Shown: piece by piece, positions 53,201 through 60,336 of the stretch
How the letters are laid out: each line of letters opens with the position of its first letter
Numbering within the stretch: the first letter of the stretch is position 1
Assembly: GCA_009841255.1 (NCBI GenBank)
Contig: VXMD01000004.1
Location: 32,870 to 96,869 of the forward strand
Direction of reading: 5' to 3'
DNA: 64,000 nt
Source: Candidatus Poribacteria bacterium
Lineage (GTDB): Bacteria > Poribacteria > WGA-4E > WGA-3G
Position numbers and translations under genes: made by a program
The notes under the pieces: generated by a model
Told to the model about the DNA's origin: nothing
Seen by the model: only the letters and a program-made list of their open reading frames with translations
The model's database searches: none

Positions 53201-53527
53201 CTCGAGTTCCTTGTCGAAATCTCGGTCACTCATCTCTTCAAAGTCGACGGAGATAACGGATCTGCCTTCCGAAGAGTTAGAGAACAGCAGATTGATTTTG
53301 CTGACATTTTCCTCAATAGCGTCTTCAATAGGGGCGGTGACGAGCTTTTCAACTTCTTCCGGCGAGGCACCCGGGTACAACGTTGTCACCGTCGCGCTCT
53401 GTAATGCGATTTCTGGAGTGAGTTCTCGGGGTAGGTTTATCCATGCGTACAACCCGAATGCGATAATGATAATCATTAGCATGTTCGCTAAGACTGGATT
53501 GTTCACGGATATTTTAGGGATGGACAT
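50300..53527 (-). CDS. RND efflux transporter, hydrophobe/amphiphile type (first of tandem pair)
   Basis: A protein of 1075 residues, paralogue of the next gene: both begin SIPKISVNNPVLANML and both end near NPEERFRT and a double-Asp terminus. TM4 VGIVVDDAIVVIENTYRH keeps the proton-relay pair. AAGGAG lies 14 nt before ATG 53527. It is 116 nt upstream of its partner, so the two are likely co-transcribed after a gene duplication. The substrate is unknown. Confidence 0.93.
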   Translation of the reverse strand: MSIPKISVNNPVLANMLMIIIIAFGLYAWINLPRELTPEIALQSATVTTLYPGASPEEVEKLVTAPIEDAIEENVSKINLLFSNSSEGRSVISVDFEEMSDRDFDKELEKLRTAVEQVNELPEEILDDPKIEELDVSSGFPMLTIAVGGEISEAQMRDIAEDLKDEILDIKNVASVRIAGLREREIWIEVNPDRLKAYQIPIAMVITAVGASNLNLPAGTMELGNTEFMVRTMGEFANPDTIGETIISVQPTGTPLRLKDVATVSDTYEEARTLSRISGEPSISLSAQKKTEGNTIALVAQLRELVERRKIDLPDGAELTAVNDYSVILKERLGILETNAFFGLILVVLMLFLFIGWRNALFAALGIPVAFMATFWFMSVGGYSLSGVSLFGLILVVGIVVDDAIVVIENTYRHIEAGASPKVAAIRGAEEVGWPVLAASLTTICAFGPLMFMSGTAGQFMRVVPIMAILVLIASLFEVFVILPAHVSEWGKARVQAGRSRLENLRTRSPNTFALSTYITGFFAAFGLFFHFIRNRYIRILKITIRHRYAFVGSVFFIGLIACVSAFLVLDKELFPGEDFPQFYVKAEMPPSYGMQETTAVIAQLEEAAKTLPSSEVAAIVSNIGLHTPTSGMMEGVTYGSNFGEVIVELTPKQERIRGVGEIIAELRTKTTTISGIEELNFITQEGGPPQGEDVEVKVKGSRFEQLTALADTLKASLMEMDGVYDIRDDFRTGKSELRIYLKPEKAHQYGLTTFQIAQTVRTAIEGAKATTYREADEAIDVIVKYEEDTLTNLVELNNLLIATPTGAIVPLKDVADITEEKGYSDIRRFDGERAITVYASVDRAKTTPFDATQALISKFADVESLYPGYQLDFRGLFDEIIESFSELWKLFIVGLLLIYVVLGAQFKSFIQPIIIMLAVPFGMIGAMVGLLLANATLSMVAMFGIVALSGIVVNDSIVLIDFINKYRERGFNKWYAILKGGYVRLRPIVLTSMTTIIGLLPMAIGLGGKSPIWMPMAYTIIFGLALATTMTLFVMPALYAITTDLRGLVLKNPEERFRTVSDEELLGVAVPADD

Positions 53528-53716
53528 GGTGGTAGAATTTCTCCTTATCCTTTAGTGTTATATTGTCTAAGCAGATTTAAGCGTTGTCTTTTGGAACGAT
53601 TCGGTTTTAATTAAGAGGTATTAGAGGGGCAGTGTTCACACCACCCCATTTTAAATCTGCTGGTGTGTTGGACGGATTTCCTTTTCTCTCTTCTGGAAAC
53701 CACATGACACCGAAGA

Positions 53717-54454
53717 TTATTGACTCGCTTTGAGAGTACCCCATGTCGTCGTTAACTTGCCTTCTGGGGCAACTGACAAGGGTTCAATCCCTTCGCCTTC
53801 GATGGAGAGCGTATCGACAAGGAAGGTGACAGTTTGACCGCCCCAGCTGTTCATGAAACCCACACCGACACGTTCTACATCGAACTTGTGGTTCCACGTT
53901 TTGTTTCCAGAGAGCGTCCAGTCATCTTTTTCACTTTCACGATAATAGCCGGAAAACAGATCGTCCTCTTTAACGATCTTGAGGTGAAGCGGCACATCAA
54001 AACCGGTCTGAAAGTGCCCTTTGTCCTGCCAACCCCCTTGAACCATACTGCCAATAAGTGTTTTTTGTGGCTGATTGGCTTCGCCGCCGAACAGCAAACA
54101 GGCATAGTTCAAGTCTTCATCGCTGTAGAGAAAAATGCCGATCCATGAATCAGCGGGTTTATCCGGTTCGGTGGAAAAAATACCACTCACTGTTATGTTT
54201 TTCGCCGCGCTTTTCGGAATTTCCCGTTCAAGCATCGGTTTATCAGGGGTTGTATGTCCCCAACCGCCCTTCGGATTGGTCATCTGTAGGAAACCGTCTT
54301 TGACTTCAAAAGTCGTAACTTTGTCGCGATAGTCGCGGAATTCCCATCCTTCAACGAGCTCGTTACCGTCAAACGGGTCCGTCCATACACCAGCGGAAAC
54401 TGCTCCAGCGGTGATACACAACAAAATTCCGCATACAAACATCGTGATTCTCAT
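53717..54454 (-). CDS. Secreted concanavalin-like (DUF1080-type) protein with TWG tail
   Basis: A protein of 245 residues. A signal peptide (MFVCGILLCITAGAVSAG) is followed by a beta-sandwich: DPFDGNELVEGWEF, WIGIFLYSDEDLNYACLLFG and VERVGVGFMNSWGGQTV, like the concanavalin-type domains of DUF1080 and LamG proteins, probably carbohydrate-binding or -processing. It ends in PEGKLTTTWGTLKASQ, nearly the same tail as the LamG protein next door. No catalytic acidic pair is evident. It lies 147 nt downstream of the LamG gene. Confidence 0.75.
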   Translation of the reverse strand: MRITMFVCGILLCITAGAVSAGVWTDPFDGNELVEGWEFRDYRDKVTTFEVKDGFLQMTNPKGGWGHTTPDKPMLEREIPKSAAKNITVSGIFSTEPDKPADSWIGIFLYSDEDLNYACLLFGGEANQPQKTLIGSMVQGGWQDKGHFQTGFDVPLHLKIVKEDDLFSGYYRESEKDDWTLSGNKTWNHKFDVERVGVGFMNSWGGQTVTFLVDTLSIEGEGIEPLSVAPEGKLTTTWGTLKASQ

Positions 54455-54601
54455 AGCAATCCTCCTTTTGATTTAGGACATATTTTAGTGAAAAATGGTT
54501 CATTATTCCAGAAATTTCCACCTGATAGCCGGAAAGAAGGGGCATTTCTCAAAGTGTTCGCCTATTTTTGGATTTTACTATAAATCCGAGACACCTGGGC
54601 A

Positions 54602-55381
54602 TTACCGATTCGCTTTAATGGCACCCCAGGTCACTGCTAATTTACCCATCGGTTCAACGTCTAATCCGCCGAGGGCTTTTGCTAACCCATGTTCCACAAT
54701 GATCGATAGATCGTCTTCACTGAGAACAGTGTTGAAAATAGCGGCTTCGTCGATAATACCGACGAAGTATGAACCACCACCCCATTTACCAATCTCAACG
54801 GGATTCGCAGTAACAGCAGTTTTTCCGGGACGTGTACTCACGCCTGCTTTTTTACCATTTACGTACACAACGAGTTGCTCGTTTTTTTCGTTGATATCGT
54901 AAGTCGCTGCGAAGTGGATCCATTTCTTTTCATCAGGAACGTGTGAAGAGGCTCTCGGTTCCCAACTTCCACCGGGCTTGACAAACGCTGACATTTTATT
55001 CCCTTCCTGTGGTGGATCAATACGCAAGAGATATTCGTTGCTTTTCGCAATGAGTTGCCGCCACGTGGAAATATCTGTGGCAAAAAACCATGCCATCATC
55101 GTGAGTTCTTCACCGAGTTGGAGTTCCGGGGTCGAGTCGATGGACACCCATTGTGCGCCATCAAACTCAAGGGCCTTTCCGATTTTTCCGTCTTTCCATT
55201 TGGCACCGTTGATGGTGCCATCGTGCCCTTTTCCTGAAGCGTCTTTAGTTGTTTTACCCGCCCCTTCATCAAAGAGCCACACGCCAACGGCGGTTTCAGG
55301 GTCGATTTCAGCAGAACAGATCTGTGGTAGTGTTGAAGTCATCAAACAAGCGATCCCTAAAATCAATATCAATTTTTGCAT
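54602..55381 (-). CDS. Secreted LamG-domain protein with TWG tail
   Basis: A protein of 259 residues. A signal peptide (KLILILGIACLMTSTLPQIC) precedes a laminin-G/concanavalin fold: AVGVWLFDEGAGKTTKDASG, ALEFDGAQWVSID, LTMMAWFFATD, HFAATYDINEKNEQLVVYVN and GIIDEAAIFNTVLSEDDL. It probably binds extracellular glycan or matrix. The C-terminus PMGKLAVTWGAIKANR is shared with its neighbour. I start at ATG 55381 with AGGAG 6 nt upstream; GTG at 55396 would translate that site. Confidence 0.88.
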   Translation of the reverse strand: MQKLILILGIACLMTSTLPQICSAEIDPETAVGVWLFDEGAGKTTKDASGKGHDGTINGAKWKDGKIGKALEFDGAQWVSIDSTPELQLGEELTMMAWFFATDISTWRQLIAKSNEYLLRIDPPQEGNKMSAFVKPGGSWEPRASSHVPDEKKWIHFAATYDINEKNEQLVVYVNGKKAGVSTRPGKTAVTANPVEIGKWGGGSYFVGIIDEAAIFNTVLSEDDLSIIVEHGLAKALGGLDVEPMGKLAVTWGAIKANR

Positions 55382-55523
55382 TTTTGTCTCCTGCACGCAT
55401 TATATCTCGGAAAAGGTTCCTTGATAATCAAACTCTGATCGGTTACATTCACTCTCATAATTATAACACGCTGCCCGCCGCCATAACAAATGAAAATACT
55501 GGAAACGTTCGCTAAATTTCTAA

Positions 55524-55553
55524 TTGGACATTCAACCAAAATTGTGATACACT
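55524..55553 (+). promoter_or_regulatory. Promoter of glcD
   Basis: TTGGAC (55524-55529), 18 nt, TACACT (55548-55553) with TGA immediately before it (extended -10 type), 45 nt before the glcD ATG. Confidence 0.45.
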
Positions 55554-55597
55554 AAATACAAACGTAATCAGAAATTGCCATGCAGAAGGAATAGATT

Positions 55598-57031
55598 ATG
55601 GACCAGAAAGAACAACTCATTGCTGATCTCTCTACACTCCTTGGGTCTAAAAATGTGCTAACGGATGCGACCGCGCTCTCGGTGTACGAATGCGATGCAG
55701 CTCCCTCTTTTAAGGCGATGCCGGATGTCGTTGTCTTCGCCGATACGGCGCAGCAAGTATCGGATATCGTAAAATTAGCGAATAAATACGACACCCCGTT
55801 TATCGCCCGGGGCGGTGGCACCGGCTTGAGTGGTGGTATGCTCTCTGTCCGAGGCGGGATTATCATTGCCCTCAACCGGATGGATCGTATCTTGGAAGTA
55901 GACCTTGAAAATGAACGGGCAGTTGTTGAGCCCGGTGTGGTGAATCTCTTGTTGACACAGGCGGTGCAGAATCGAGGCTATCATTACGCCCCGGATCCGT
56001 CAAGCCAGAAGGCATGCACCATAGGTGGGAATATCGCCGAAAATTCCGGTGGACCCCATACCTTGAAATACGGTGTTACCTCCGACCATGTGCTTGGGTT
56101 AGAAGTTGTTTTGCCCGATGGTGAAATTGTTGAATTAGGCGGTACTGTCGAAGAAACACTCGGTTACGACCTGCGCGGTGTGATGATCGGTTCCGAAGGC
56201 ACATTTGGCATCGTAACGAAAGCAGTCGTTCGGCTGACCCGGAATCCGCAGGCGTATCAAACCGCTCTCGCTGTCTTTGAGACAATGGACGATGCTTCTA
56301 ACGCCGTTTCAACGATTATTGGTGAAGGTATTATCCCAGCTGCGCTTGAAATGATGGATACGCTCGTCATTCGGGCTTTGGAAGAAGCCTTCCAGTTCGG
56401 TTTCCCGCTCGATGCTGAAGCGATTCTGATTGTGGAACTCGACGGTGTCGAGGCAGGAATGCAGAACCAGACCGATCAGATCTTGGAAATCTTCAAACAG
56501 CACAACGCGCGGACAGTCGATTACGCCAAAGATGAGGCGGAGCGGCAGCAACTCTGGAAAGCTCGGAAAAGCGCGTTTGGTTCGTTCGGACGACTCGCAC
56601 CGAATTACATTACGCAGGACGGCGTCGTGCCACGGACGACGCTACCGAAGGTGCTACGGCGAATCTCTGAGATCTCTGAAAAGTATCAGATTCCGATCGC
56701 CAATGTGTTCCATGCTGGTGACGGCAACATTCATCCTATCGTCCTCTTTAACGAACGCGACGCTGATCAGTGTGAACGTGTAGAGCACGTCAACAAAGAA
56801 ATCCTGACGGTATGTGCCGAGGTCGGTGGCACCATCACGGGGGAACACGGCATTGGCGTTGAAAAAATGGATTACATGCCCCTCATTTTCAGCACTGCTG
56901 ATATGCAAGTGATGGCGACGGTCAAGAAAGTCTTTAATCCTACCGGACTCTGCAATCCCGGAAAGATTTTTCCCACAGCCGAATCTTATGCGAAGTTAGG
57001 TTTGCCACATGACGCAGCAGGGGATTTTTAA
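55598..57031 (+). CDS. glcD: Glycolate/lactate oxidase FAD-linked subunit
   Basis: A protein of 477 residues. PFIARGGGTGLSGG and APDPSSQKACTIGGNIAENS with SGGPHTLKYGVTSDHVLGLE form the PCMH-type FAD domain. FHAGDGNIHP and TGEHGIGVEKMDYMPL are the C-terminal FAD-oxidase signatures. It oxidises glycolate, D-lactate or another 2-hydroxy acid. GlcE follows after 90 nt. GlcF, the iron-sulfur subunit, is not seen, so electron transfer must use another partner or a distant gene. Confidence 0.92.
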   Translation: MDQKEQLIADLSTLLGSKNVLTDATALSVYECDAAPSFKAMPDVVVFADTAQQVSDIVKLANKYDTPFIARGGGTGLSGGMLSVRGGIIIALNRMDRILEVDLENERAVVEPGVVNLLLTQAVQNRGYHYAPDPSSQKACTIGGNIAENSGGPHTLKYGVTSDHVLGLEVVLPDGEIVELGGTVEETLGYDLRGVMIGSEGTFGIVTKAVVRLTRNPQAYQTALAVFETMDDASNAVSTIIGEGIIPAALEMMDTLVIRALEEAFQFGFPLDAEAILIVELDGVEAGMQNQTDQILEIFKQHNARTVDYAKDEAERQQLWKARKSAFGSFGRLAPNYITQDGVVPRTTLPKVLRRISEISEKYQIPIANVFHAGDGNIHPIVLFNERDADQCERVEHVNKEILTVCAEVGGTITGEHGIGVEKMDYMPLIFSTADMQVMATVKKVFNPTGLCNPGKIFPTAESYAKLGLPHDAAGDF

Positions 57032-57121
57032 ATGAAAATCGCTTACTCATAGGTTCTAAGCACCATTTTAAAGTATTTCCATACGGAATCATTTTGTAAT
57101 AAGAACATAGAAAGAAAACAG

Positions 57122-58444
57122 ATGGAAAAATCACGTGCACCGCACGATGGACTTCAGCGTATTGTCGGCGAATCCAGCATTCTCTCGGAGGAACAGGTCG
57201 CAGCCTACACTTTTGATGGCTACGTACCGAAGGCAGTCGTTTTACCTACATCCGTCCAAGAGATGCAAGAGATTCTCCAGTTCGCAGTAGAACAGAACTT
57301 GTCGATTATGCCTGCGGGGGCGGGGACGAAACTGGGTATCGGAAATCTGCCACAGAAAGTAGACATCGTCCTCGCAACAACATACCTTAACAGCGTCGTG
57401 GAATATGAACCAGCAGATTTAACCGTAACCGTGGAAGCGGGTATCCGCTTGAGGTACCTCCAGACCGAGTTGGCAAAACATCGTCAGTATCTGGCGTTGA
57501 ATCCACCCTATGCCGACCGATGTACCATCGGTGGGATTGTATCAACAAACGCGAGTGGTTCTTTCCGTTTGCGACATGGGACCGCTCGAAATCAGGTTTT
57601 GGGGTTGCGGGTTGTTCGGGCAGACGGCACCGTTGTCAAAAGCGGCGGTAAAGTGGTGAAAAATGTCGCAGGCTACGATCTTAACAAACTCTATATTGGT
57701 GGGTTTGGGACACTCGGTATCATTACCGAGGTAACTCTCAAGTTGTCCCCCATACCCGTCCGGCAAGCGGTACTTACCGCGAACTTTCAGGATGTTCAGA
57801 AGGCAGCGGACACGGGTTTGGATATTGTCGGTTCACAAACACTGCCGATGTTTGTGAATCTGTTCGTCAATCCAGATTCAACGCTTAGTGGAACTGAAGG
57901 ACCTATGCTGGTGGTTGGATTTGGCGGGGATCCTGAAACTGTGGCGTGGCAATTGACGCAGTGCCAGAGAATTATGGAACAAAACGGTGCGATGGGTGTG
58001 ACAATTGTAGAAAACGAATCGTTACAACACCTTCAGGAGGCGGTTCAGGAATTCTCAGCAGATAACAAAAATACCGAAAGAGTGGTTGCCAAATTGAACC
58101 TGAAGCGCACCGATCTCGCAGAATTTGCTACGCAAATTGCGGAGGCGAATTGGGCTCGTGATGTCCAGATGATGGCGTTGCTCGGAAGTGGGGTGTTATA
58201 CATCACTCTTCCCACGGCATCCGACACGGATTACCAATCCCTTGCGGATGCACTAACGCAACTGCGTCAAGCCGCAATGTCGCAGCAGGGGAATCTCATC
58301 ATAGAAGTTGCACCCCCTGAACTCAAACGGCATATTGACGTTTGGGGTTCTGTCGAAGGAACGCTCAACTTAATGAAACAGATTAAAGCGAAATTCGACC
58401 CGGTTGATTTGTTGAACCCAGGACGGTTTGTTTCGAGTATTTAG
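57122..58444 (+). CDS. glcE: Glycolate oxidase FAD-binding subunit
   Basis: A protein of 440 residues, paralogous to GlcD in its FAD domain: SIMPAGAGTKLGIGNLP, NPPYADRCTIGGIVSTNASG, VVKNVAGYDLNKLYIGGFGT. It ends in the FDPVDLLNPGRF motif common to these enzymes. It lacks the GEHGIG histidine site of GlcD, as expected of GlcE. It is co-oriented with glcD and probably in the same transcript. Start ATG 57122 is preceded by GAAAG at a short distance. Confidence 0.9.
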   Translation: MEKSRAPHDGLQRIVGESSILSEEQVAAYTFDGYVPKAVVLPTSVQEMQEILQFAVEQNLSIMPAGAGTKLGIGNLPQKVDIVLATTYLNSVVEYEPADLTVTVEAGIRLRYLQTELAKHRQYLALNPPYADRCTIGGIVSTNASGSFRLRHGTARNQVLGLRVVRADGTVVKSGGKVVKNVAGYDLNKLYIGGFGTLGIITEVTLKLSPIPVRQAVLTANFQDVQKAADTGLDIVGSQTLPMFVNLFVNPDSTLSGTEGPMLVVGFGGDPETVAWQLTQCQRIMEQNGAMGVTIVENESLQHLQEAVQEFSADNKNTERVVAKLNLKRTDLAEFATQIAEANWARDVQMMALLGSGVLYITLPTASDTDYQSLADALTQLRQAAMSQQGNLIIEVAPPELKRHIDVWGSVEGTLNLMKQIKAKFDPVDLLNPGRFVSSI

Positions 58445-58663
58445 TTTTTCTCTGCTTCAGTAGGAGAGCACTGTCTGTTTTTTTATCGCTATCGGTTTCC
58501 ATCGACTGTCGGCTTTAGGGGCTTGTGACGGTTGCATATTGCTTCCCACCACAAGTGTTTCTGGAAACCAACTGTTGACTGCTTCTTCTTTACTGACCGT
58601 CGACCGCTATTCCTCTGACTGCTGAAAACTGACTGCCGACCGCCAATAAAAAGGGGGCATAAT

Positions 58664-60319
58664 ATGCAGGAAAAAAAATGGAGGATTCTGTGGATTGATA
58701 ACCAGATAGCTGATGTAGAACAATCTGATGCGCAACTTAAGAATCAACATCGTGAGGAACAGACCAATATAACATCCAAGCCCTACATCTGTTTTCTGGA
58801 ATATCGAGGATACGACATTTCTTTAACAAACACTATTGCTGAGGGCATTGCGTCACTTCAGAATGAAGAATATCACGCTGTCCTATTGAATTATAACGGT
58901 GCGACGCGAGAGGAGAATCCGCTTTCATATATTCGAAAAGTGGATGCGCATATTCCTATTATTCTCCTAACCCAAGACGGGCGCCAGGAAGTGCTGCAGC
59001 AGGCAAGTCTTTATGATGTTGACAGTATTTTCATAGAGACGGCAGATGATCAGGATGAAACTTCGTCTCGACAGTTAGAGACATCGCTTGCTTTTATACT
59101 TGAAAAGCAGACGGGACGGGAAGCATACACACCACAGGCATACGCTCAACACTTTAACAGGGCACAAATATCGGACGGATCTGTGCAAGGTCGCAGTTCC
59201 ACCGACGATTGGCAGACATGGATCGATACGTATGTTCGCCTCGTTGAATGGGATTTGCGACTGGATACACTTCATAACGTCGATGAGATTAAATCCATCC
59301 ATGAGATGGAGAAGCGAGAGGCAAATGCTGCGTTCGCTGATTATATCCAAGCCAACTATCACAAGTGGCTTGTCGGTGAAGCATCGCCTACTTTGTCTGT
59401 GGATGTCGTTTACAGGTATGTTATTCCTGAAGTTCAGGCGGGGAAGCAGGTCCTGTTTGTTGTTATGGATTGTATGCGATTGGACCACTGGTTGAAAATT
59501 GAACCCTTGCTGTATCCCTTGTTTAATATAACGACAGATTACTATTATTCCATTCTGCCAACAGCGACCCGTTATGCAAGGAACGCTATTTTTAGCGGGT
59601 TGTTTCCGCTTGAATTTGCTGAAAGGCACCCAGACCTCTACGCAGAACCCGATACAGCGCACACGAGTATCAACCGCTATGAGAAGGAGCTGATGCGCTT
59701 GCAACTTGAGCGGCACGGTATACTGCTTAAACCGCCTCTCCATTACTTCAAGATTTTTGATACACGCGGCGAAATTCAATATCTGCATTGGCTAAGTGTT
59801 ACAGACAGGATTAGTTTGACAGCACTTGTTGTGGATTTCCTTGATATGTTGACACATACACGACATGAGATAGGTTTGCTACAGCAGCTCGTTCCAGATG
59901 AAGCAGCGTTTCGGACGCTCGCACAAGCATGGTTTCAGCATTCGCATCTTTATAGAATATTCAGAATTGCGGCTGAACGCGGTATGACAGTCGTCTTAAC
60001 GTCTGACCACGGTTCACTCCTTTGTCAAAATGCAGCGAAGGTTTCAAGTCAAGCTGAACTCACGACCGGTCTTCGGTTTAAAGAGGGAAAAAACATTTCC
60101 TGTTTACCCGAAGCAGGATGGGTCATAAAGGAACCAGGTGTGTATCGGTTACCGGGGGAAGAAACAGAAAAAAGTTATGTGCTCGCAAAAGAGGACTACT
60201 ACTTTGTGTATGAAAGGCAATTCGATGTCTATAAAGAAATATTTCAAGGCAGTTTCCAACACGGTGGTGTTTCACTTGAGGAGATGATTCTGCCTTGCGT
60301 TGTACTGGAACCGAGGTAA
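58664..60319 (+). CDS. PorX-like protein: degenerate receiver plus PglZ/alkaline-phosphatase domain
   Basis: A protein of 551 residues. Residues 6-130 fold like a response-regulator receiver, but the phosphoacceptor is Asn76 (LLNYNG), the acidic pair is D12-N13 (WIDNQ) and the lysine site is Glu125. Residues about 180-551 are a PglZ domain: FVVMDCMRLDHW (D269, D274), YYYSILPTATRYARNAIFSG (T300), TSDHGS (D448, H449) and QHGGVSLEEMILP (H533) supply metal-site residues. PorX regulates type IX secretion in Bacteroidetes and hydrolyses cyclic oligonucleotides. AGGGGG precedes ATG 58664. DsbD follows after 17 nt. Confidence 0.82.
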   Translation: MQEKKWRILWIDNQIADVEQSDAQLKNQHREEQTNITSKPYICFLEYRGYDISLTNTIAEGIASLQNEEYHAVLLNYNGATREENPLSYIRKVDAHIPIILLTQDGRQEVLQQASLYDVDSIFIETADDQDETSSRQLETSLAFILEKQTGREAYTPQAYAQHFNRAQISDGSVQGRSSTDDWQTWIDTYVRLVEWDLRLDTLHNVDEIKSIHEMEKREANAAFADYIQANYHKWLVGEASPTLSVDVVYRYVIPEVQAGKQVLFVVMDCMRLDHWLKIEPLLYPLFNITTDYYYSILPTATRYARNAIFSGLFPLEFAERHPDLYAEPDTAHTSINRYEKELMRLQLERHGILLKPPLHYFKIFDTRGEIQYLHWLSVTDRISLTALVVDFLDMLTHTRHEIGLLQQLVPDEAAFRTLAQAWFQHSHLYRIFRIAAERGMTVVLTSDHGSLLCQNAAKVSSQAELTTGLRFKEGKNISCLPEAGWVIKEPGVYRLPGEETEKSYVLAKEDYYFVYERQFDVYKEIFQGSFQHGGVSLEEMILPCVVLEPR

Positions 60320-60336
60320 TTGAGGAGAATCAAACG

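Noticed and set aside
58445..58663. Repeat-like TGACTGCTGAAAACTGACTG strings before the PorX-like gene
   Set aside because: Short GACTGC-type strings recur weakly near 7270 and 41530, but they are too degenerate to define as a family here.
53717..60319. A complete type IX secretion locus around the PorX-like gene
   Set aside because: No PorV, Sov/SprA, PorK-N or PorU homologue is visible and the TWG tail lacks the usual CTD features; only a loose link is proposed.
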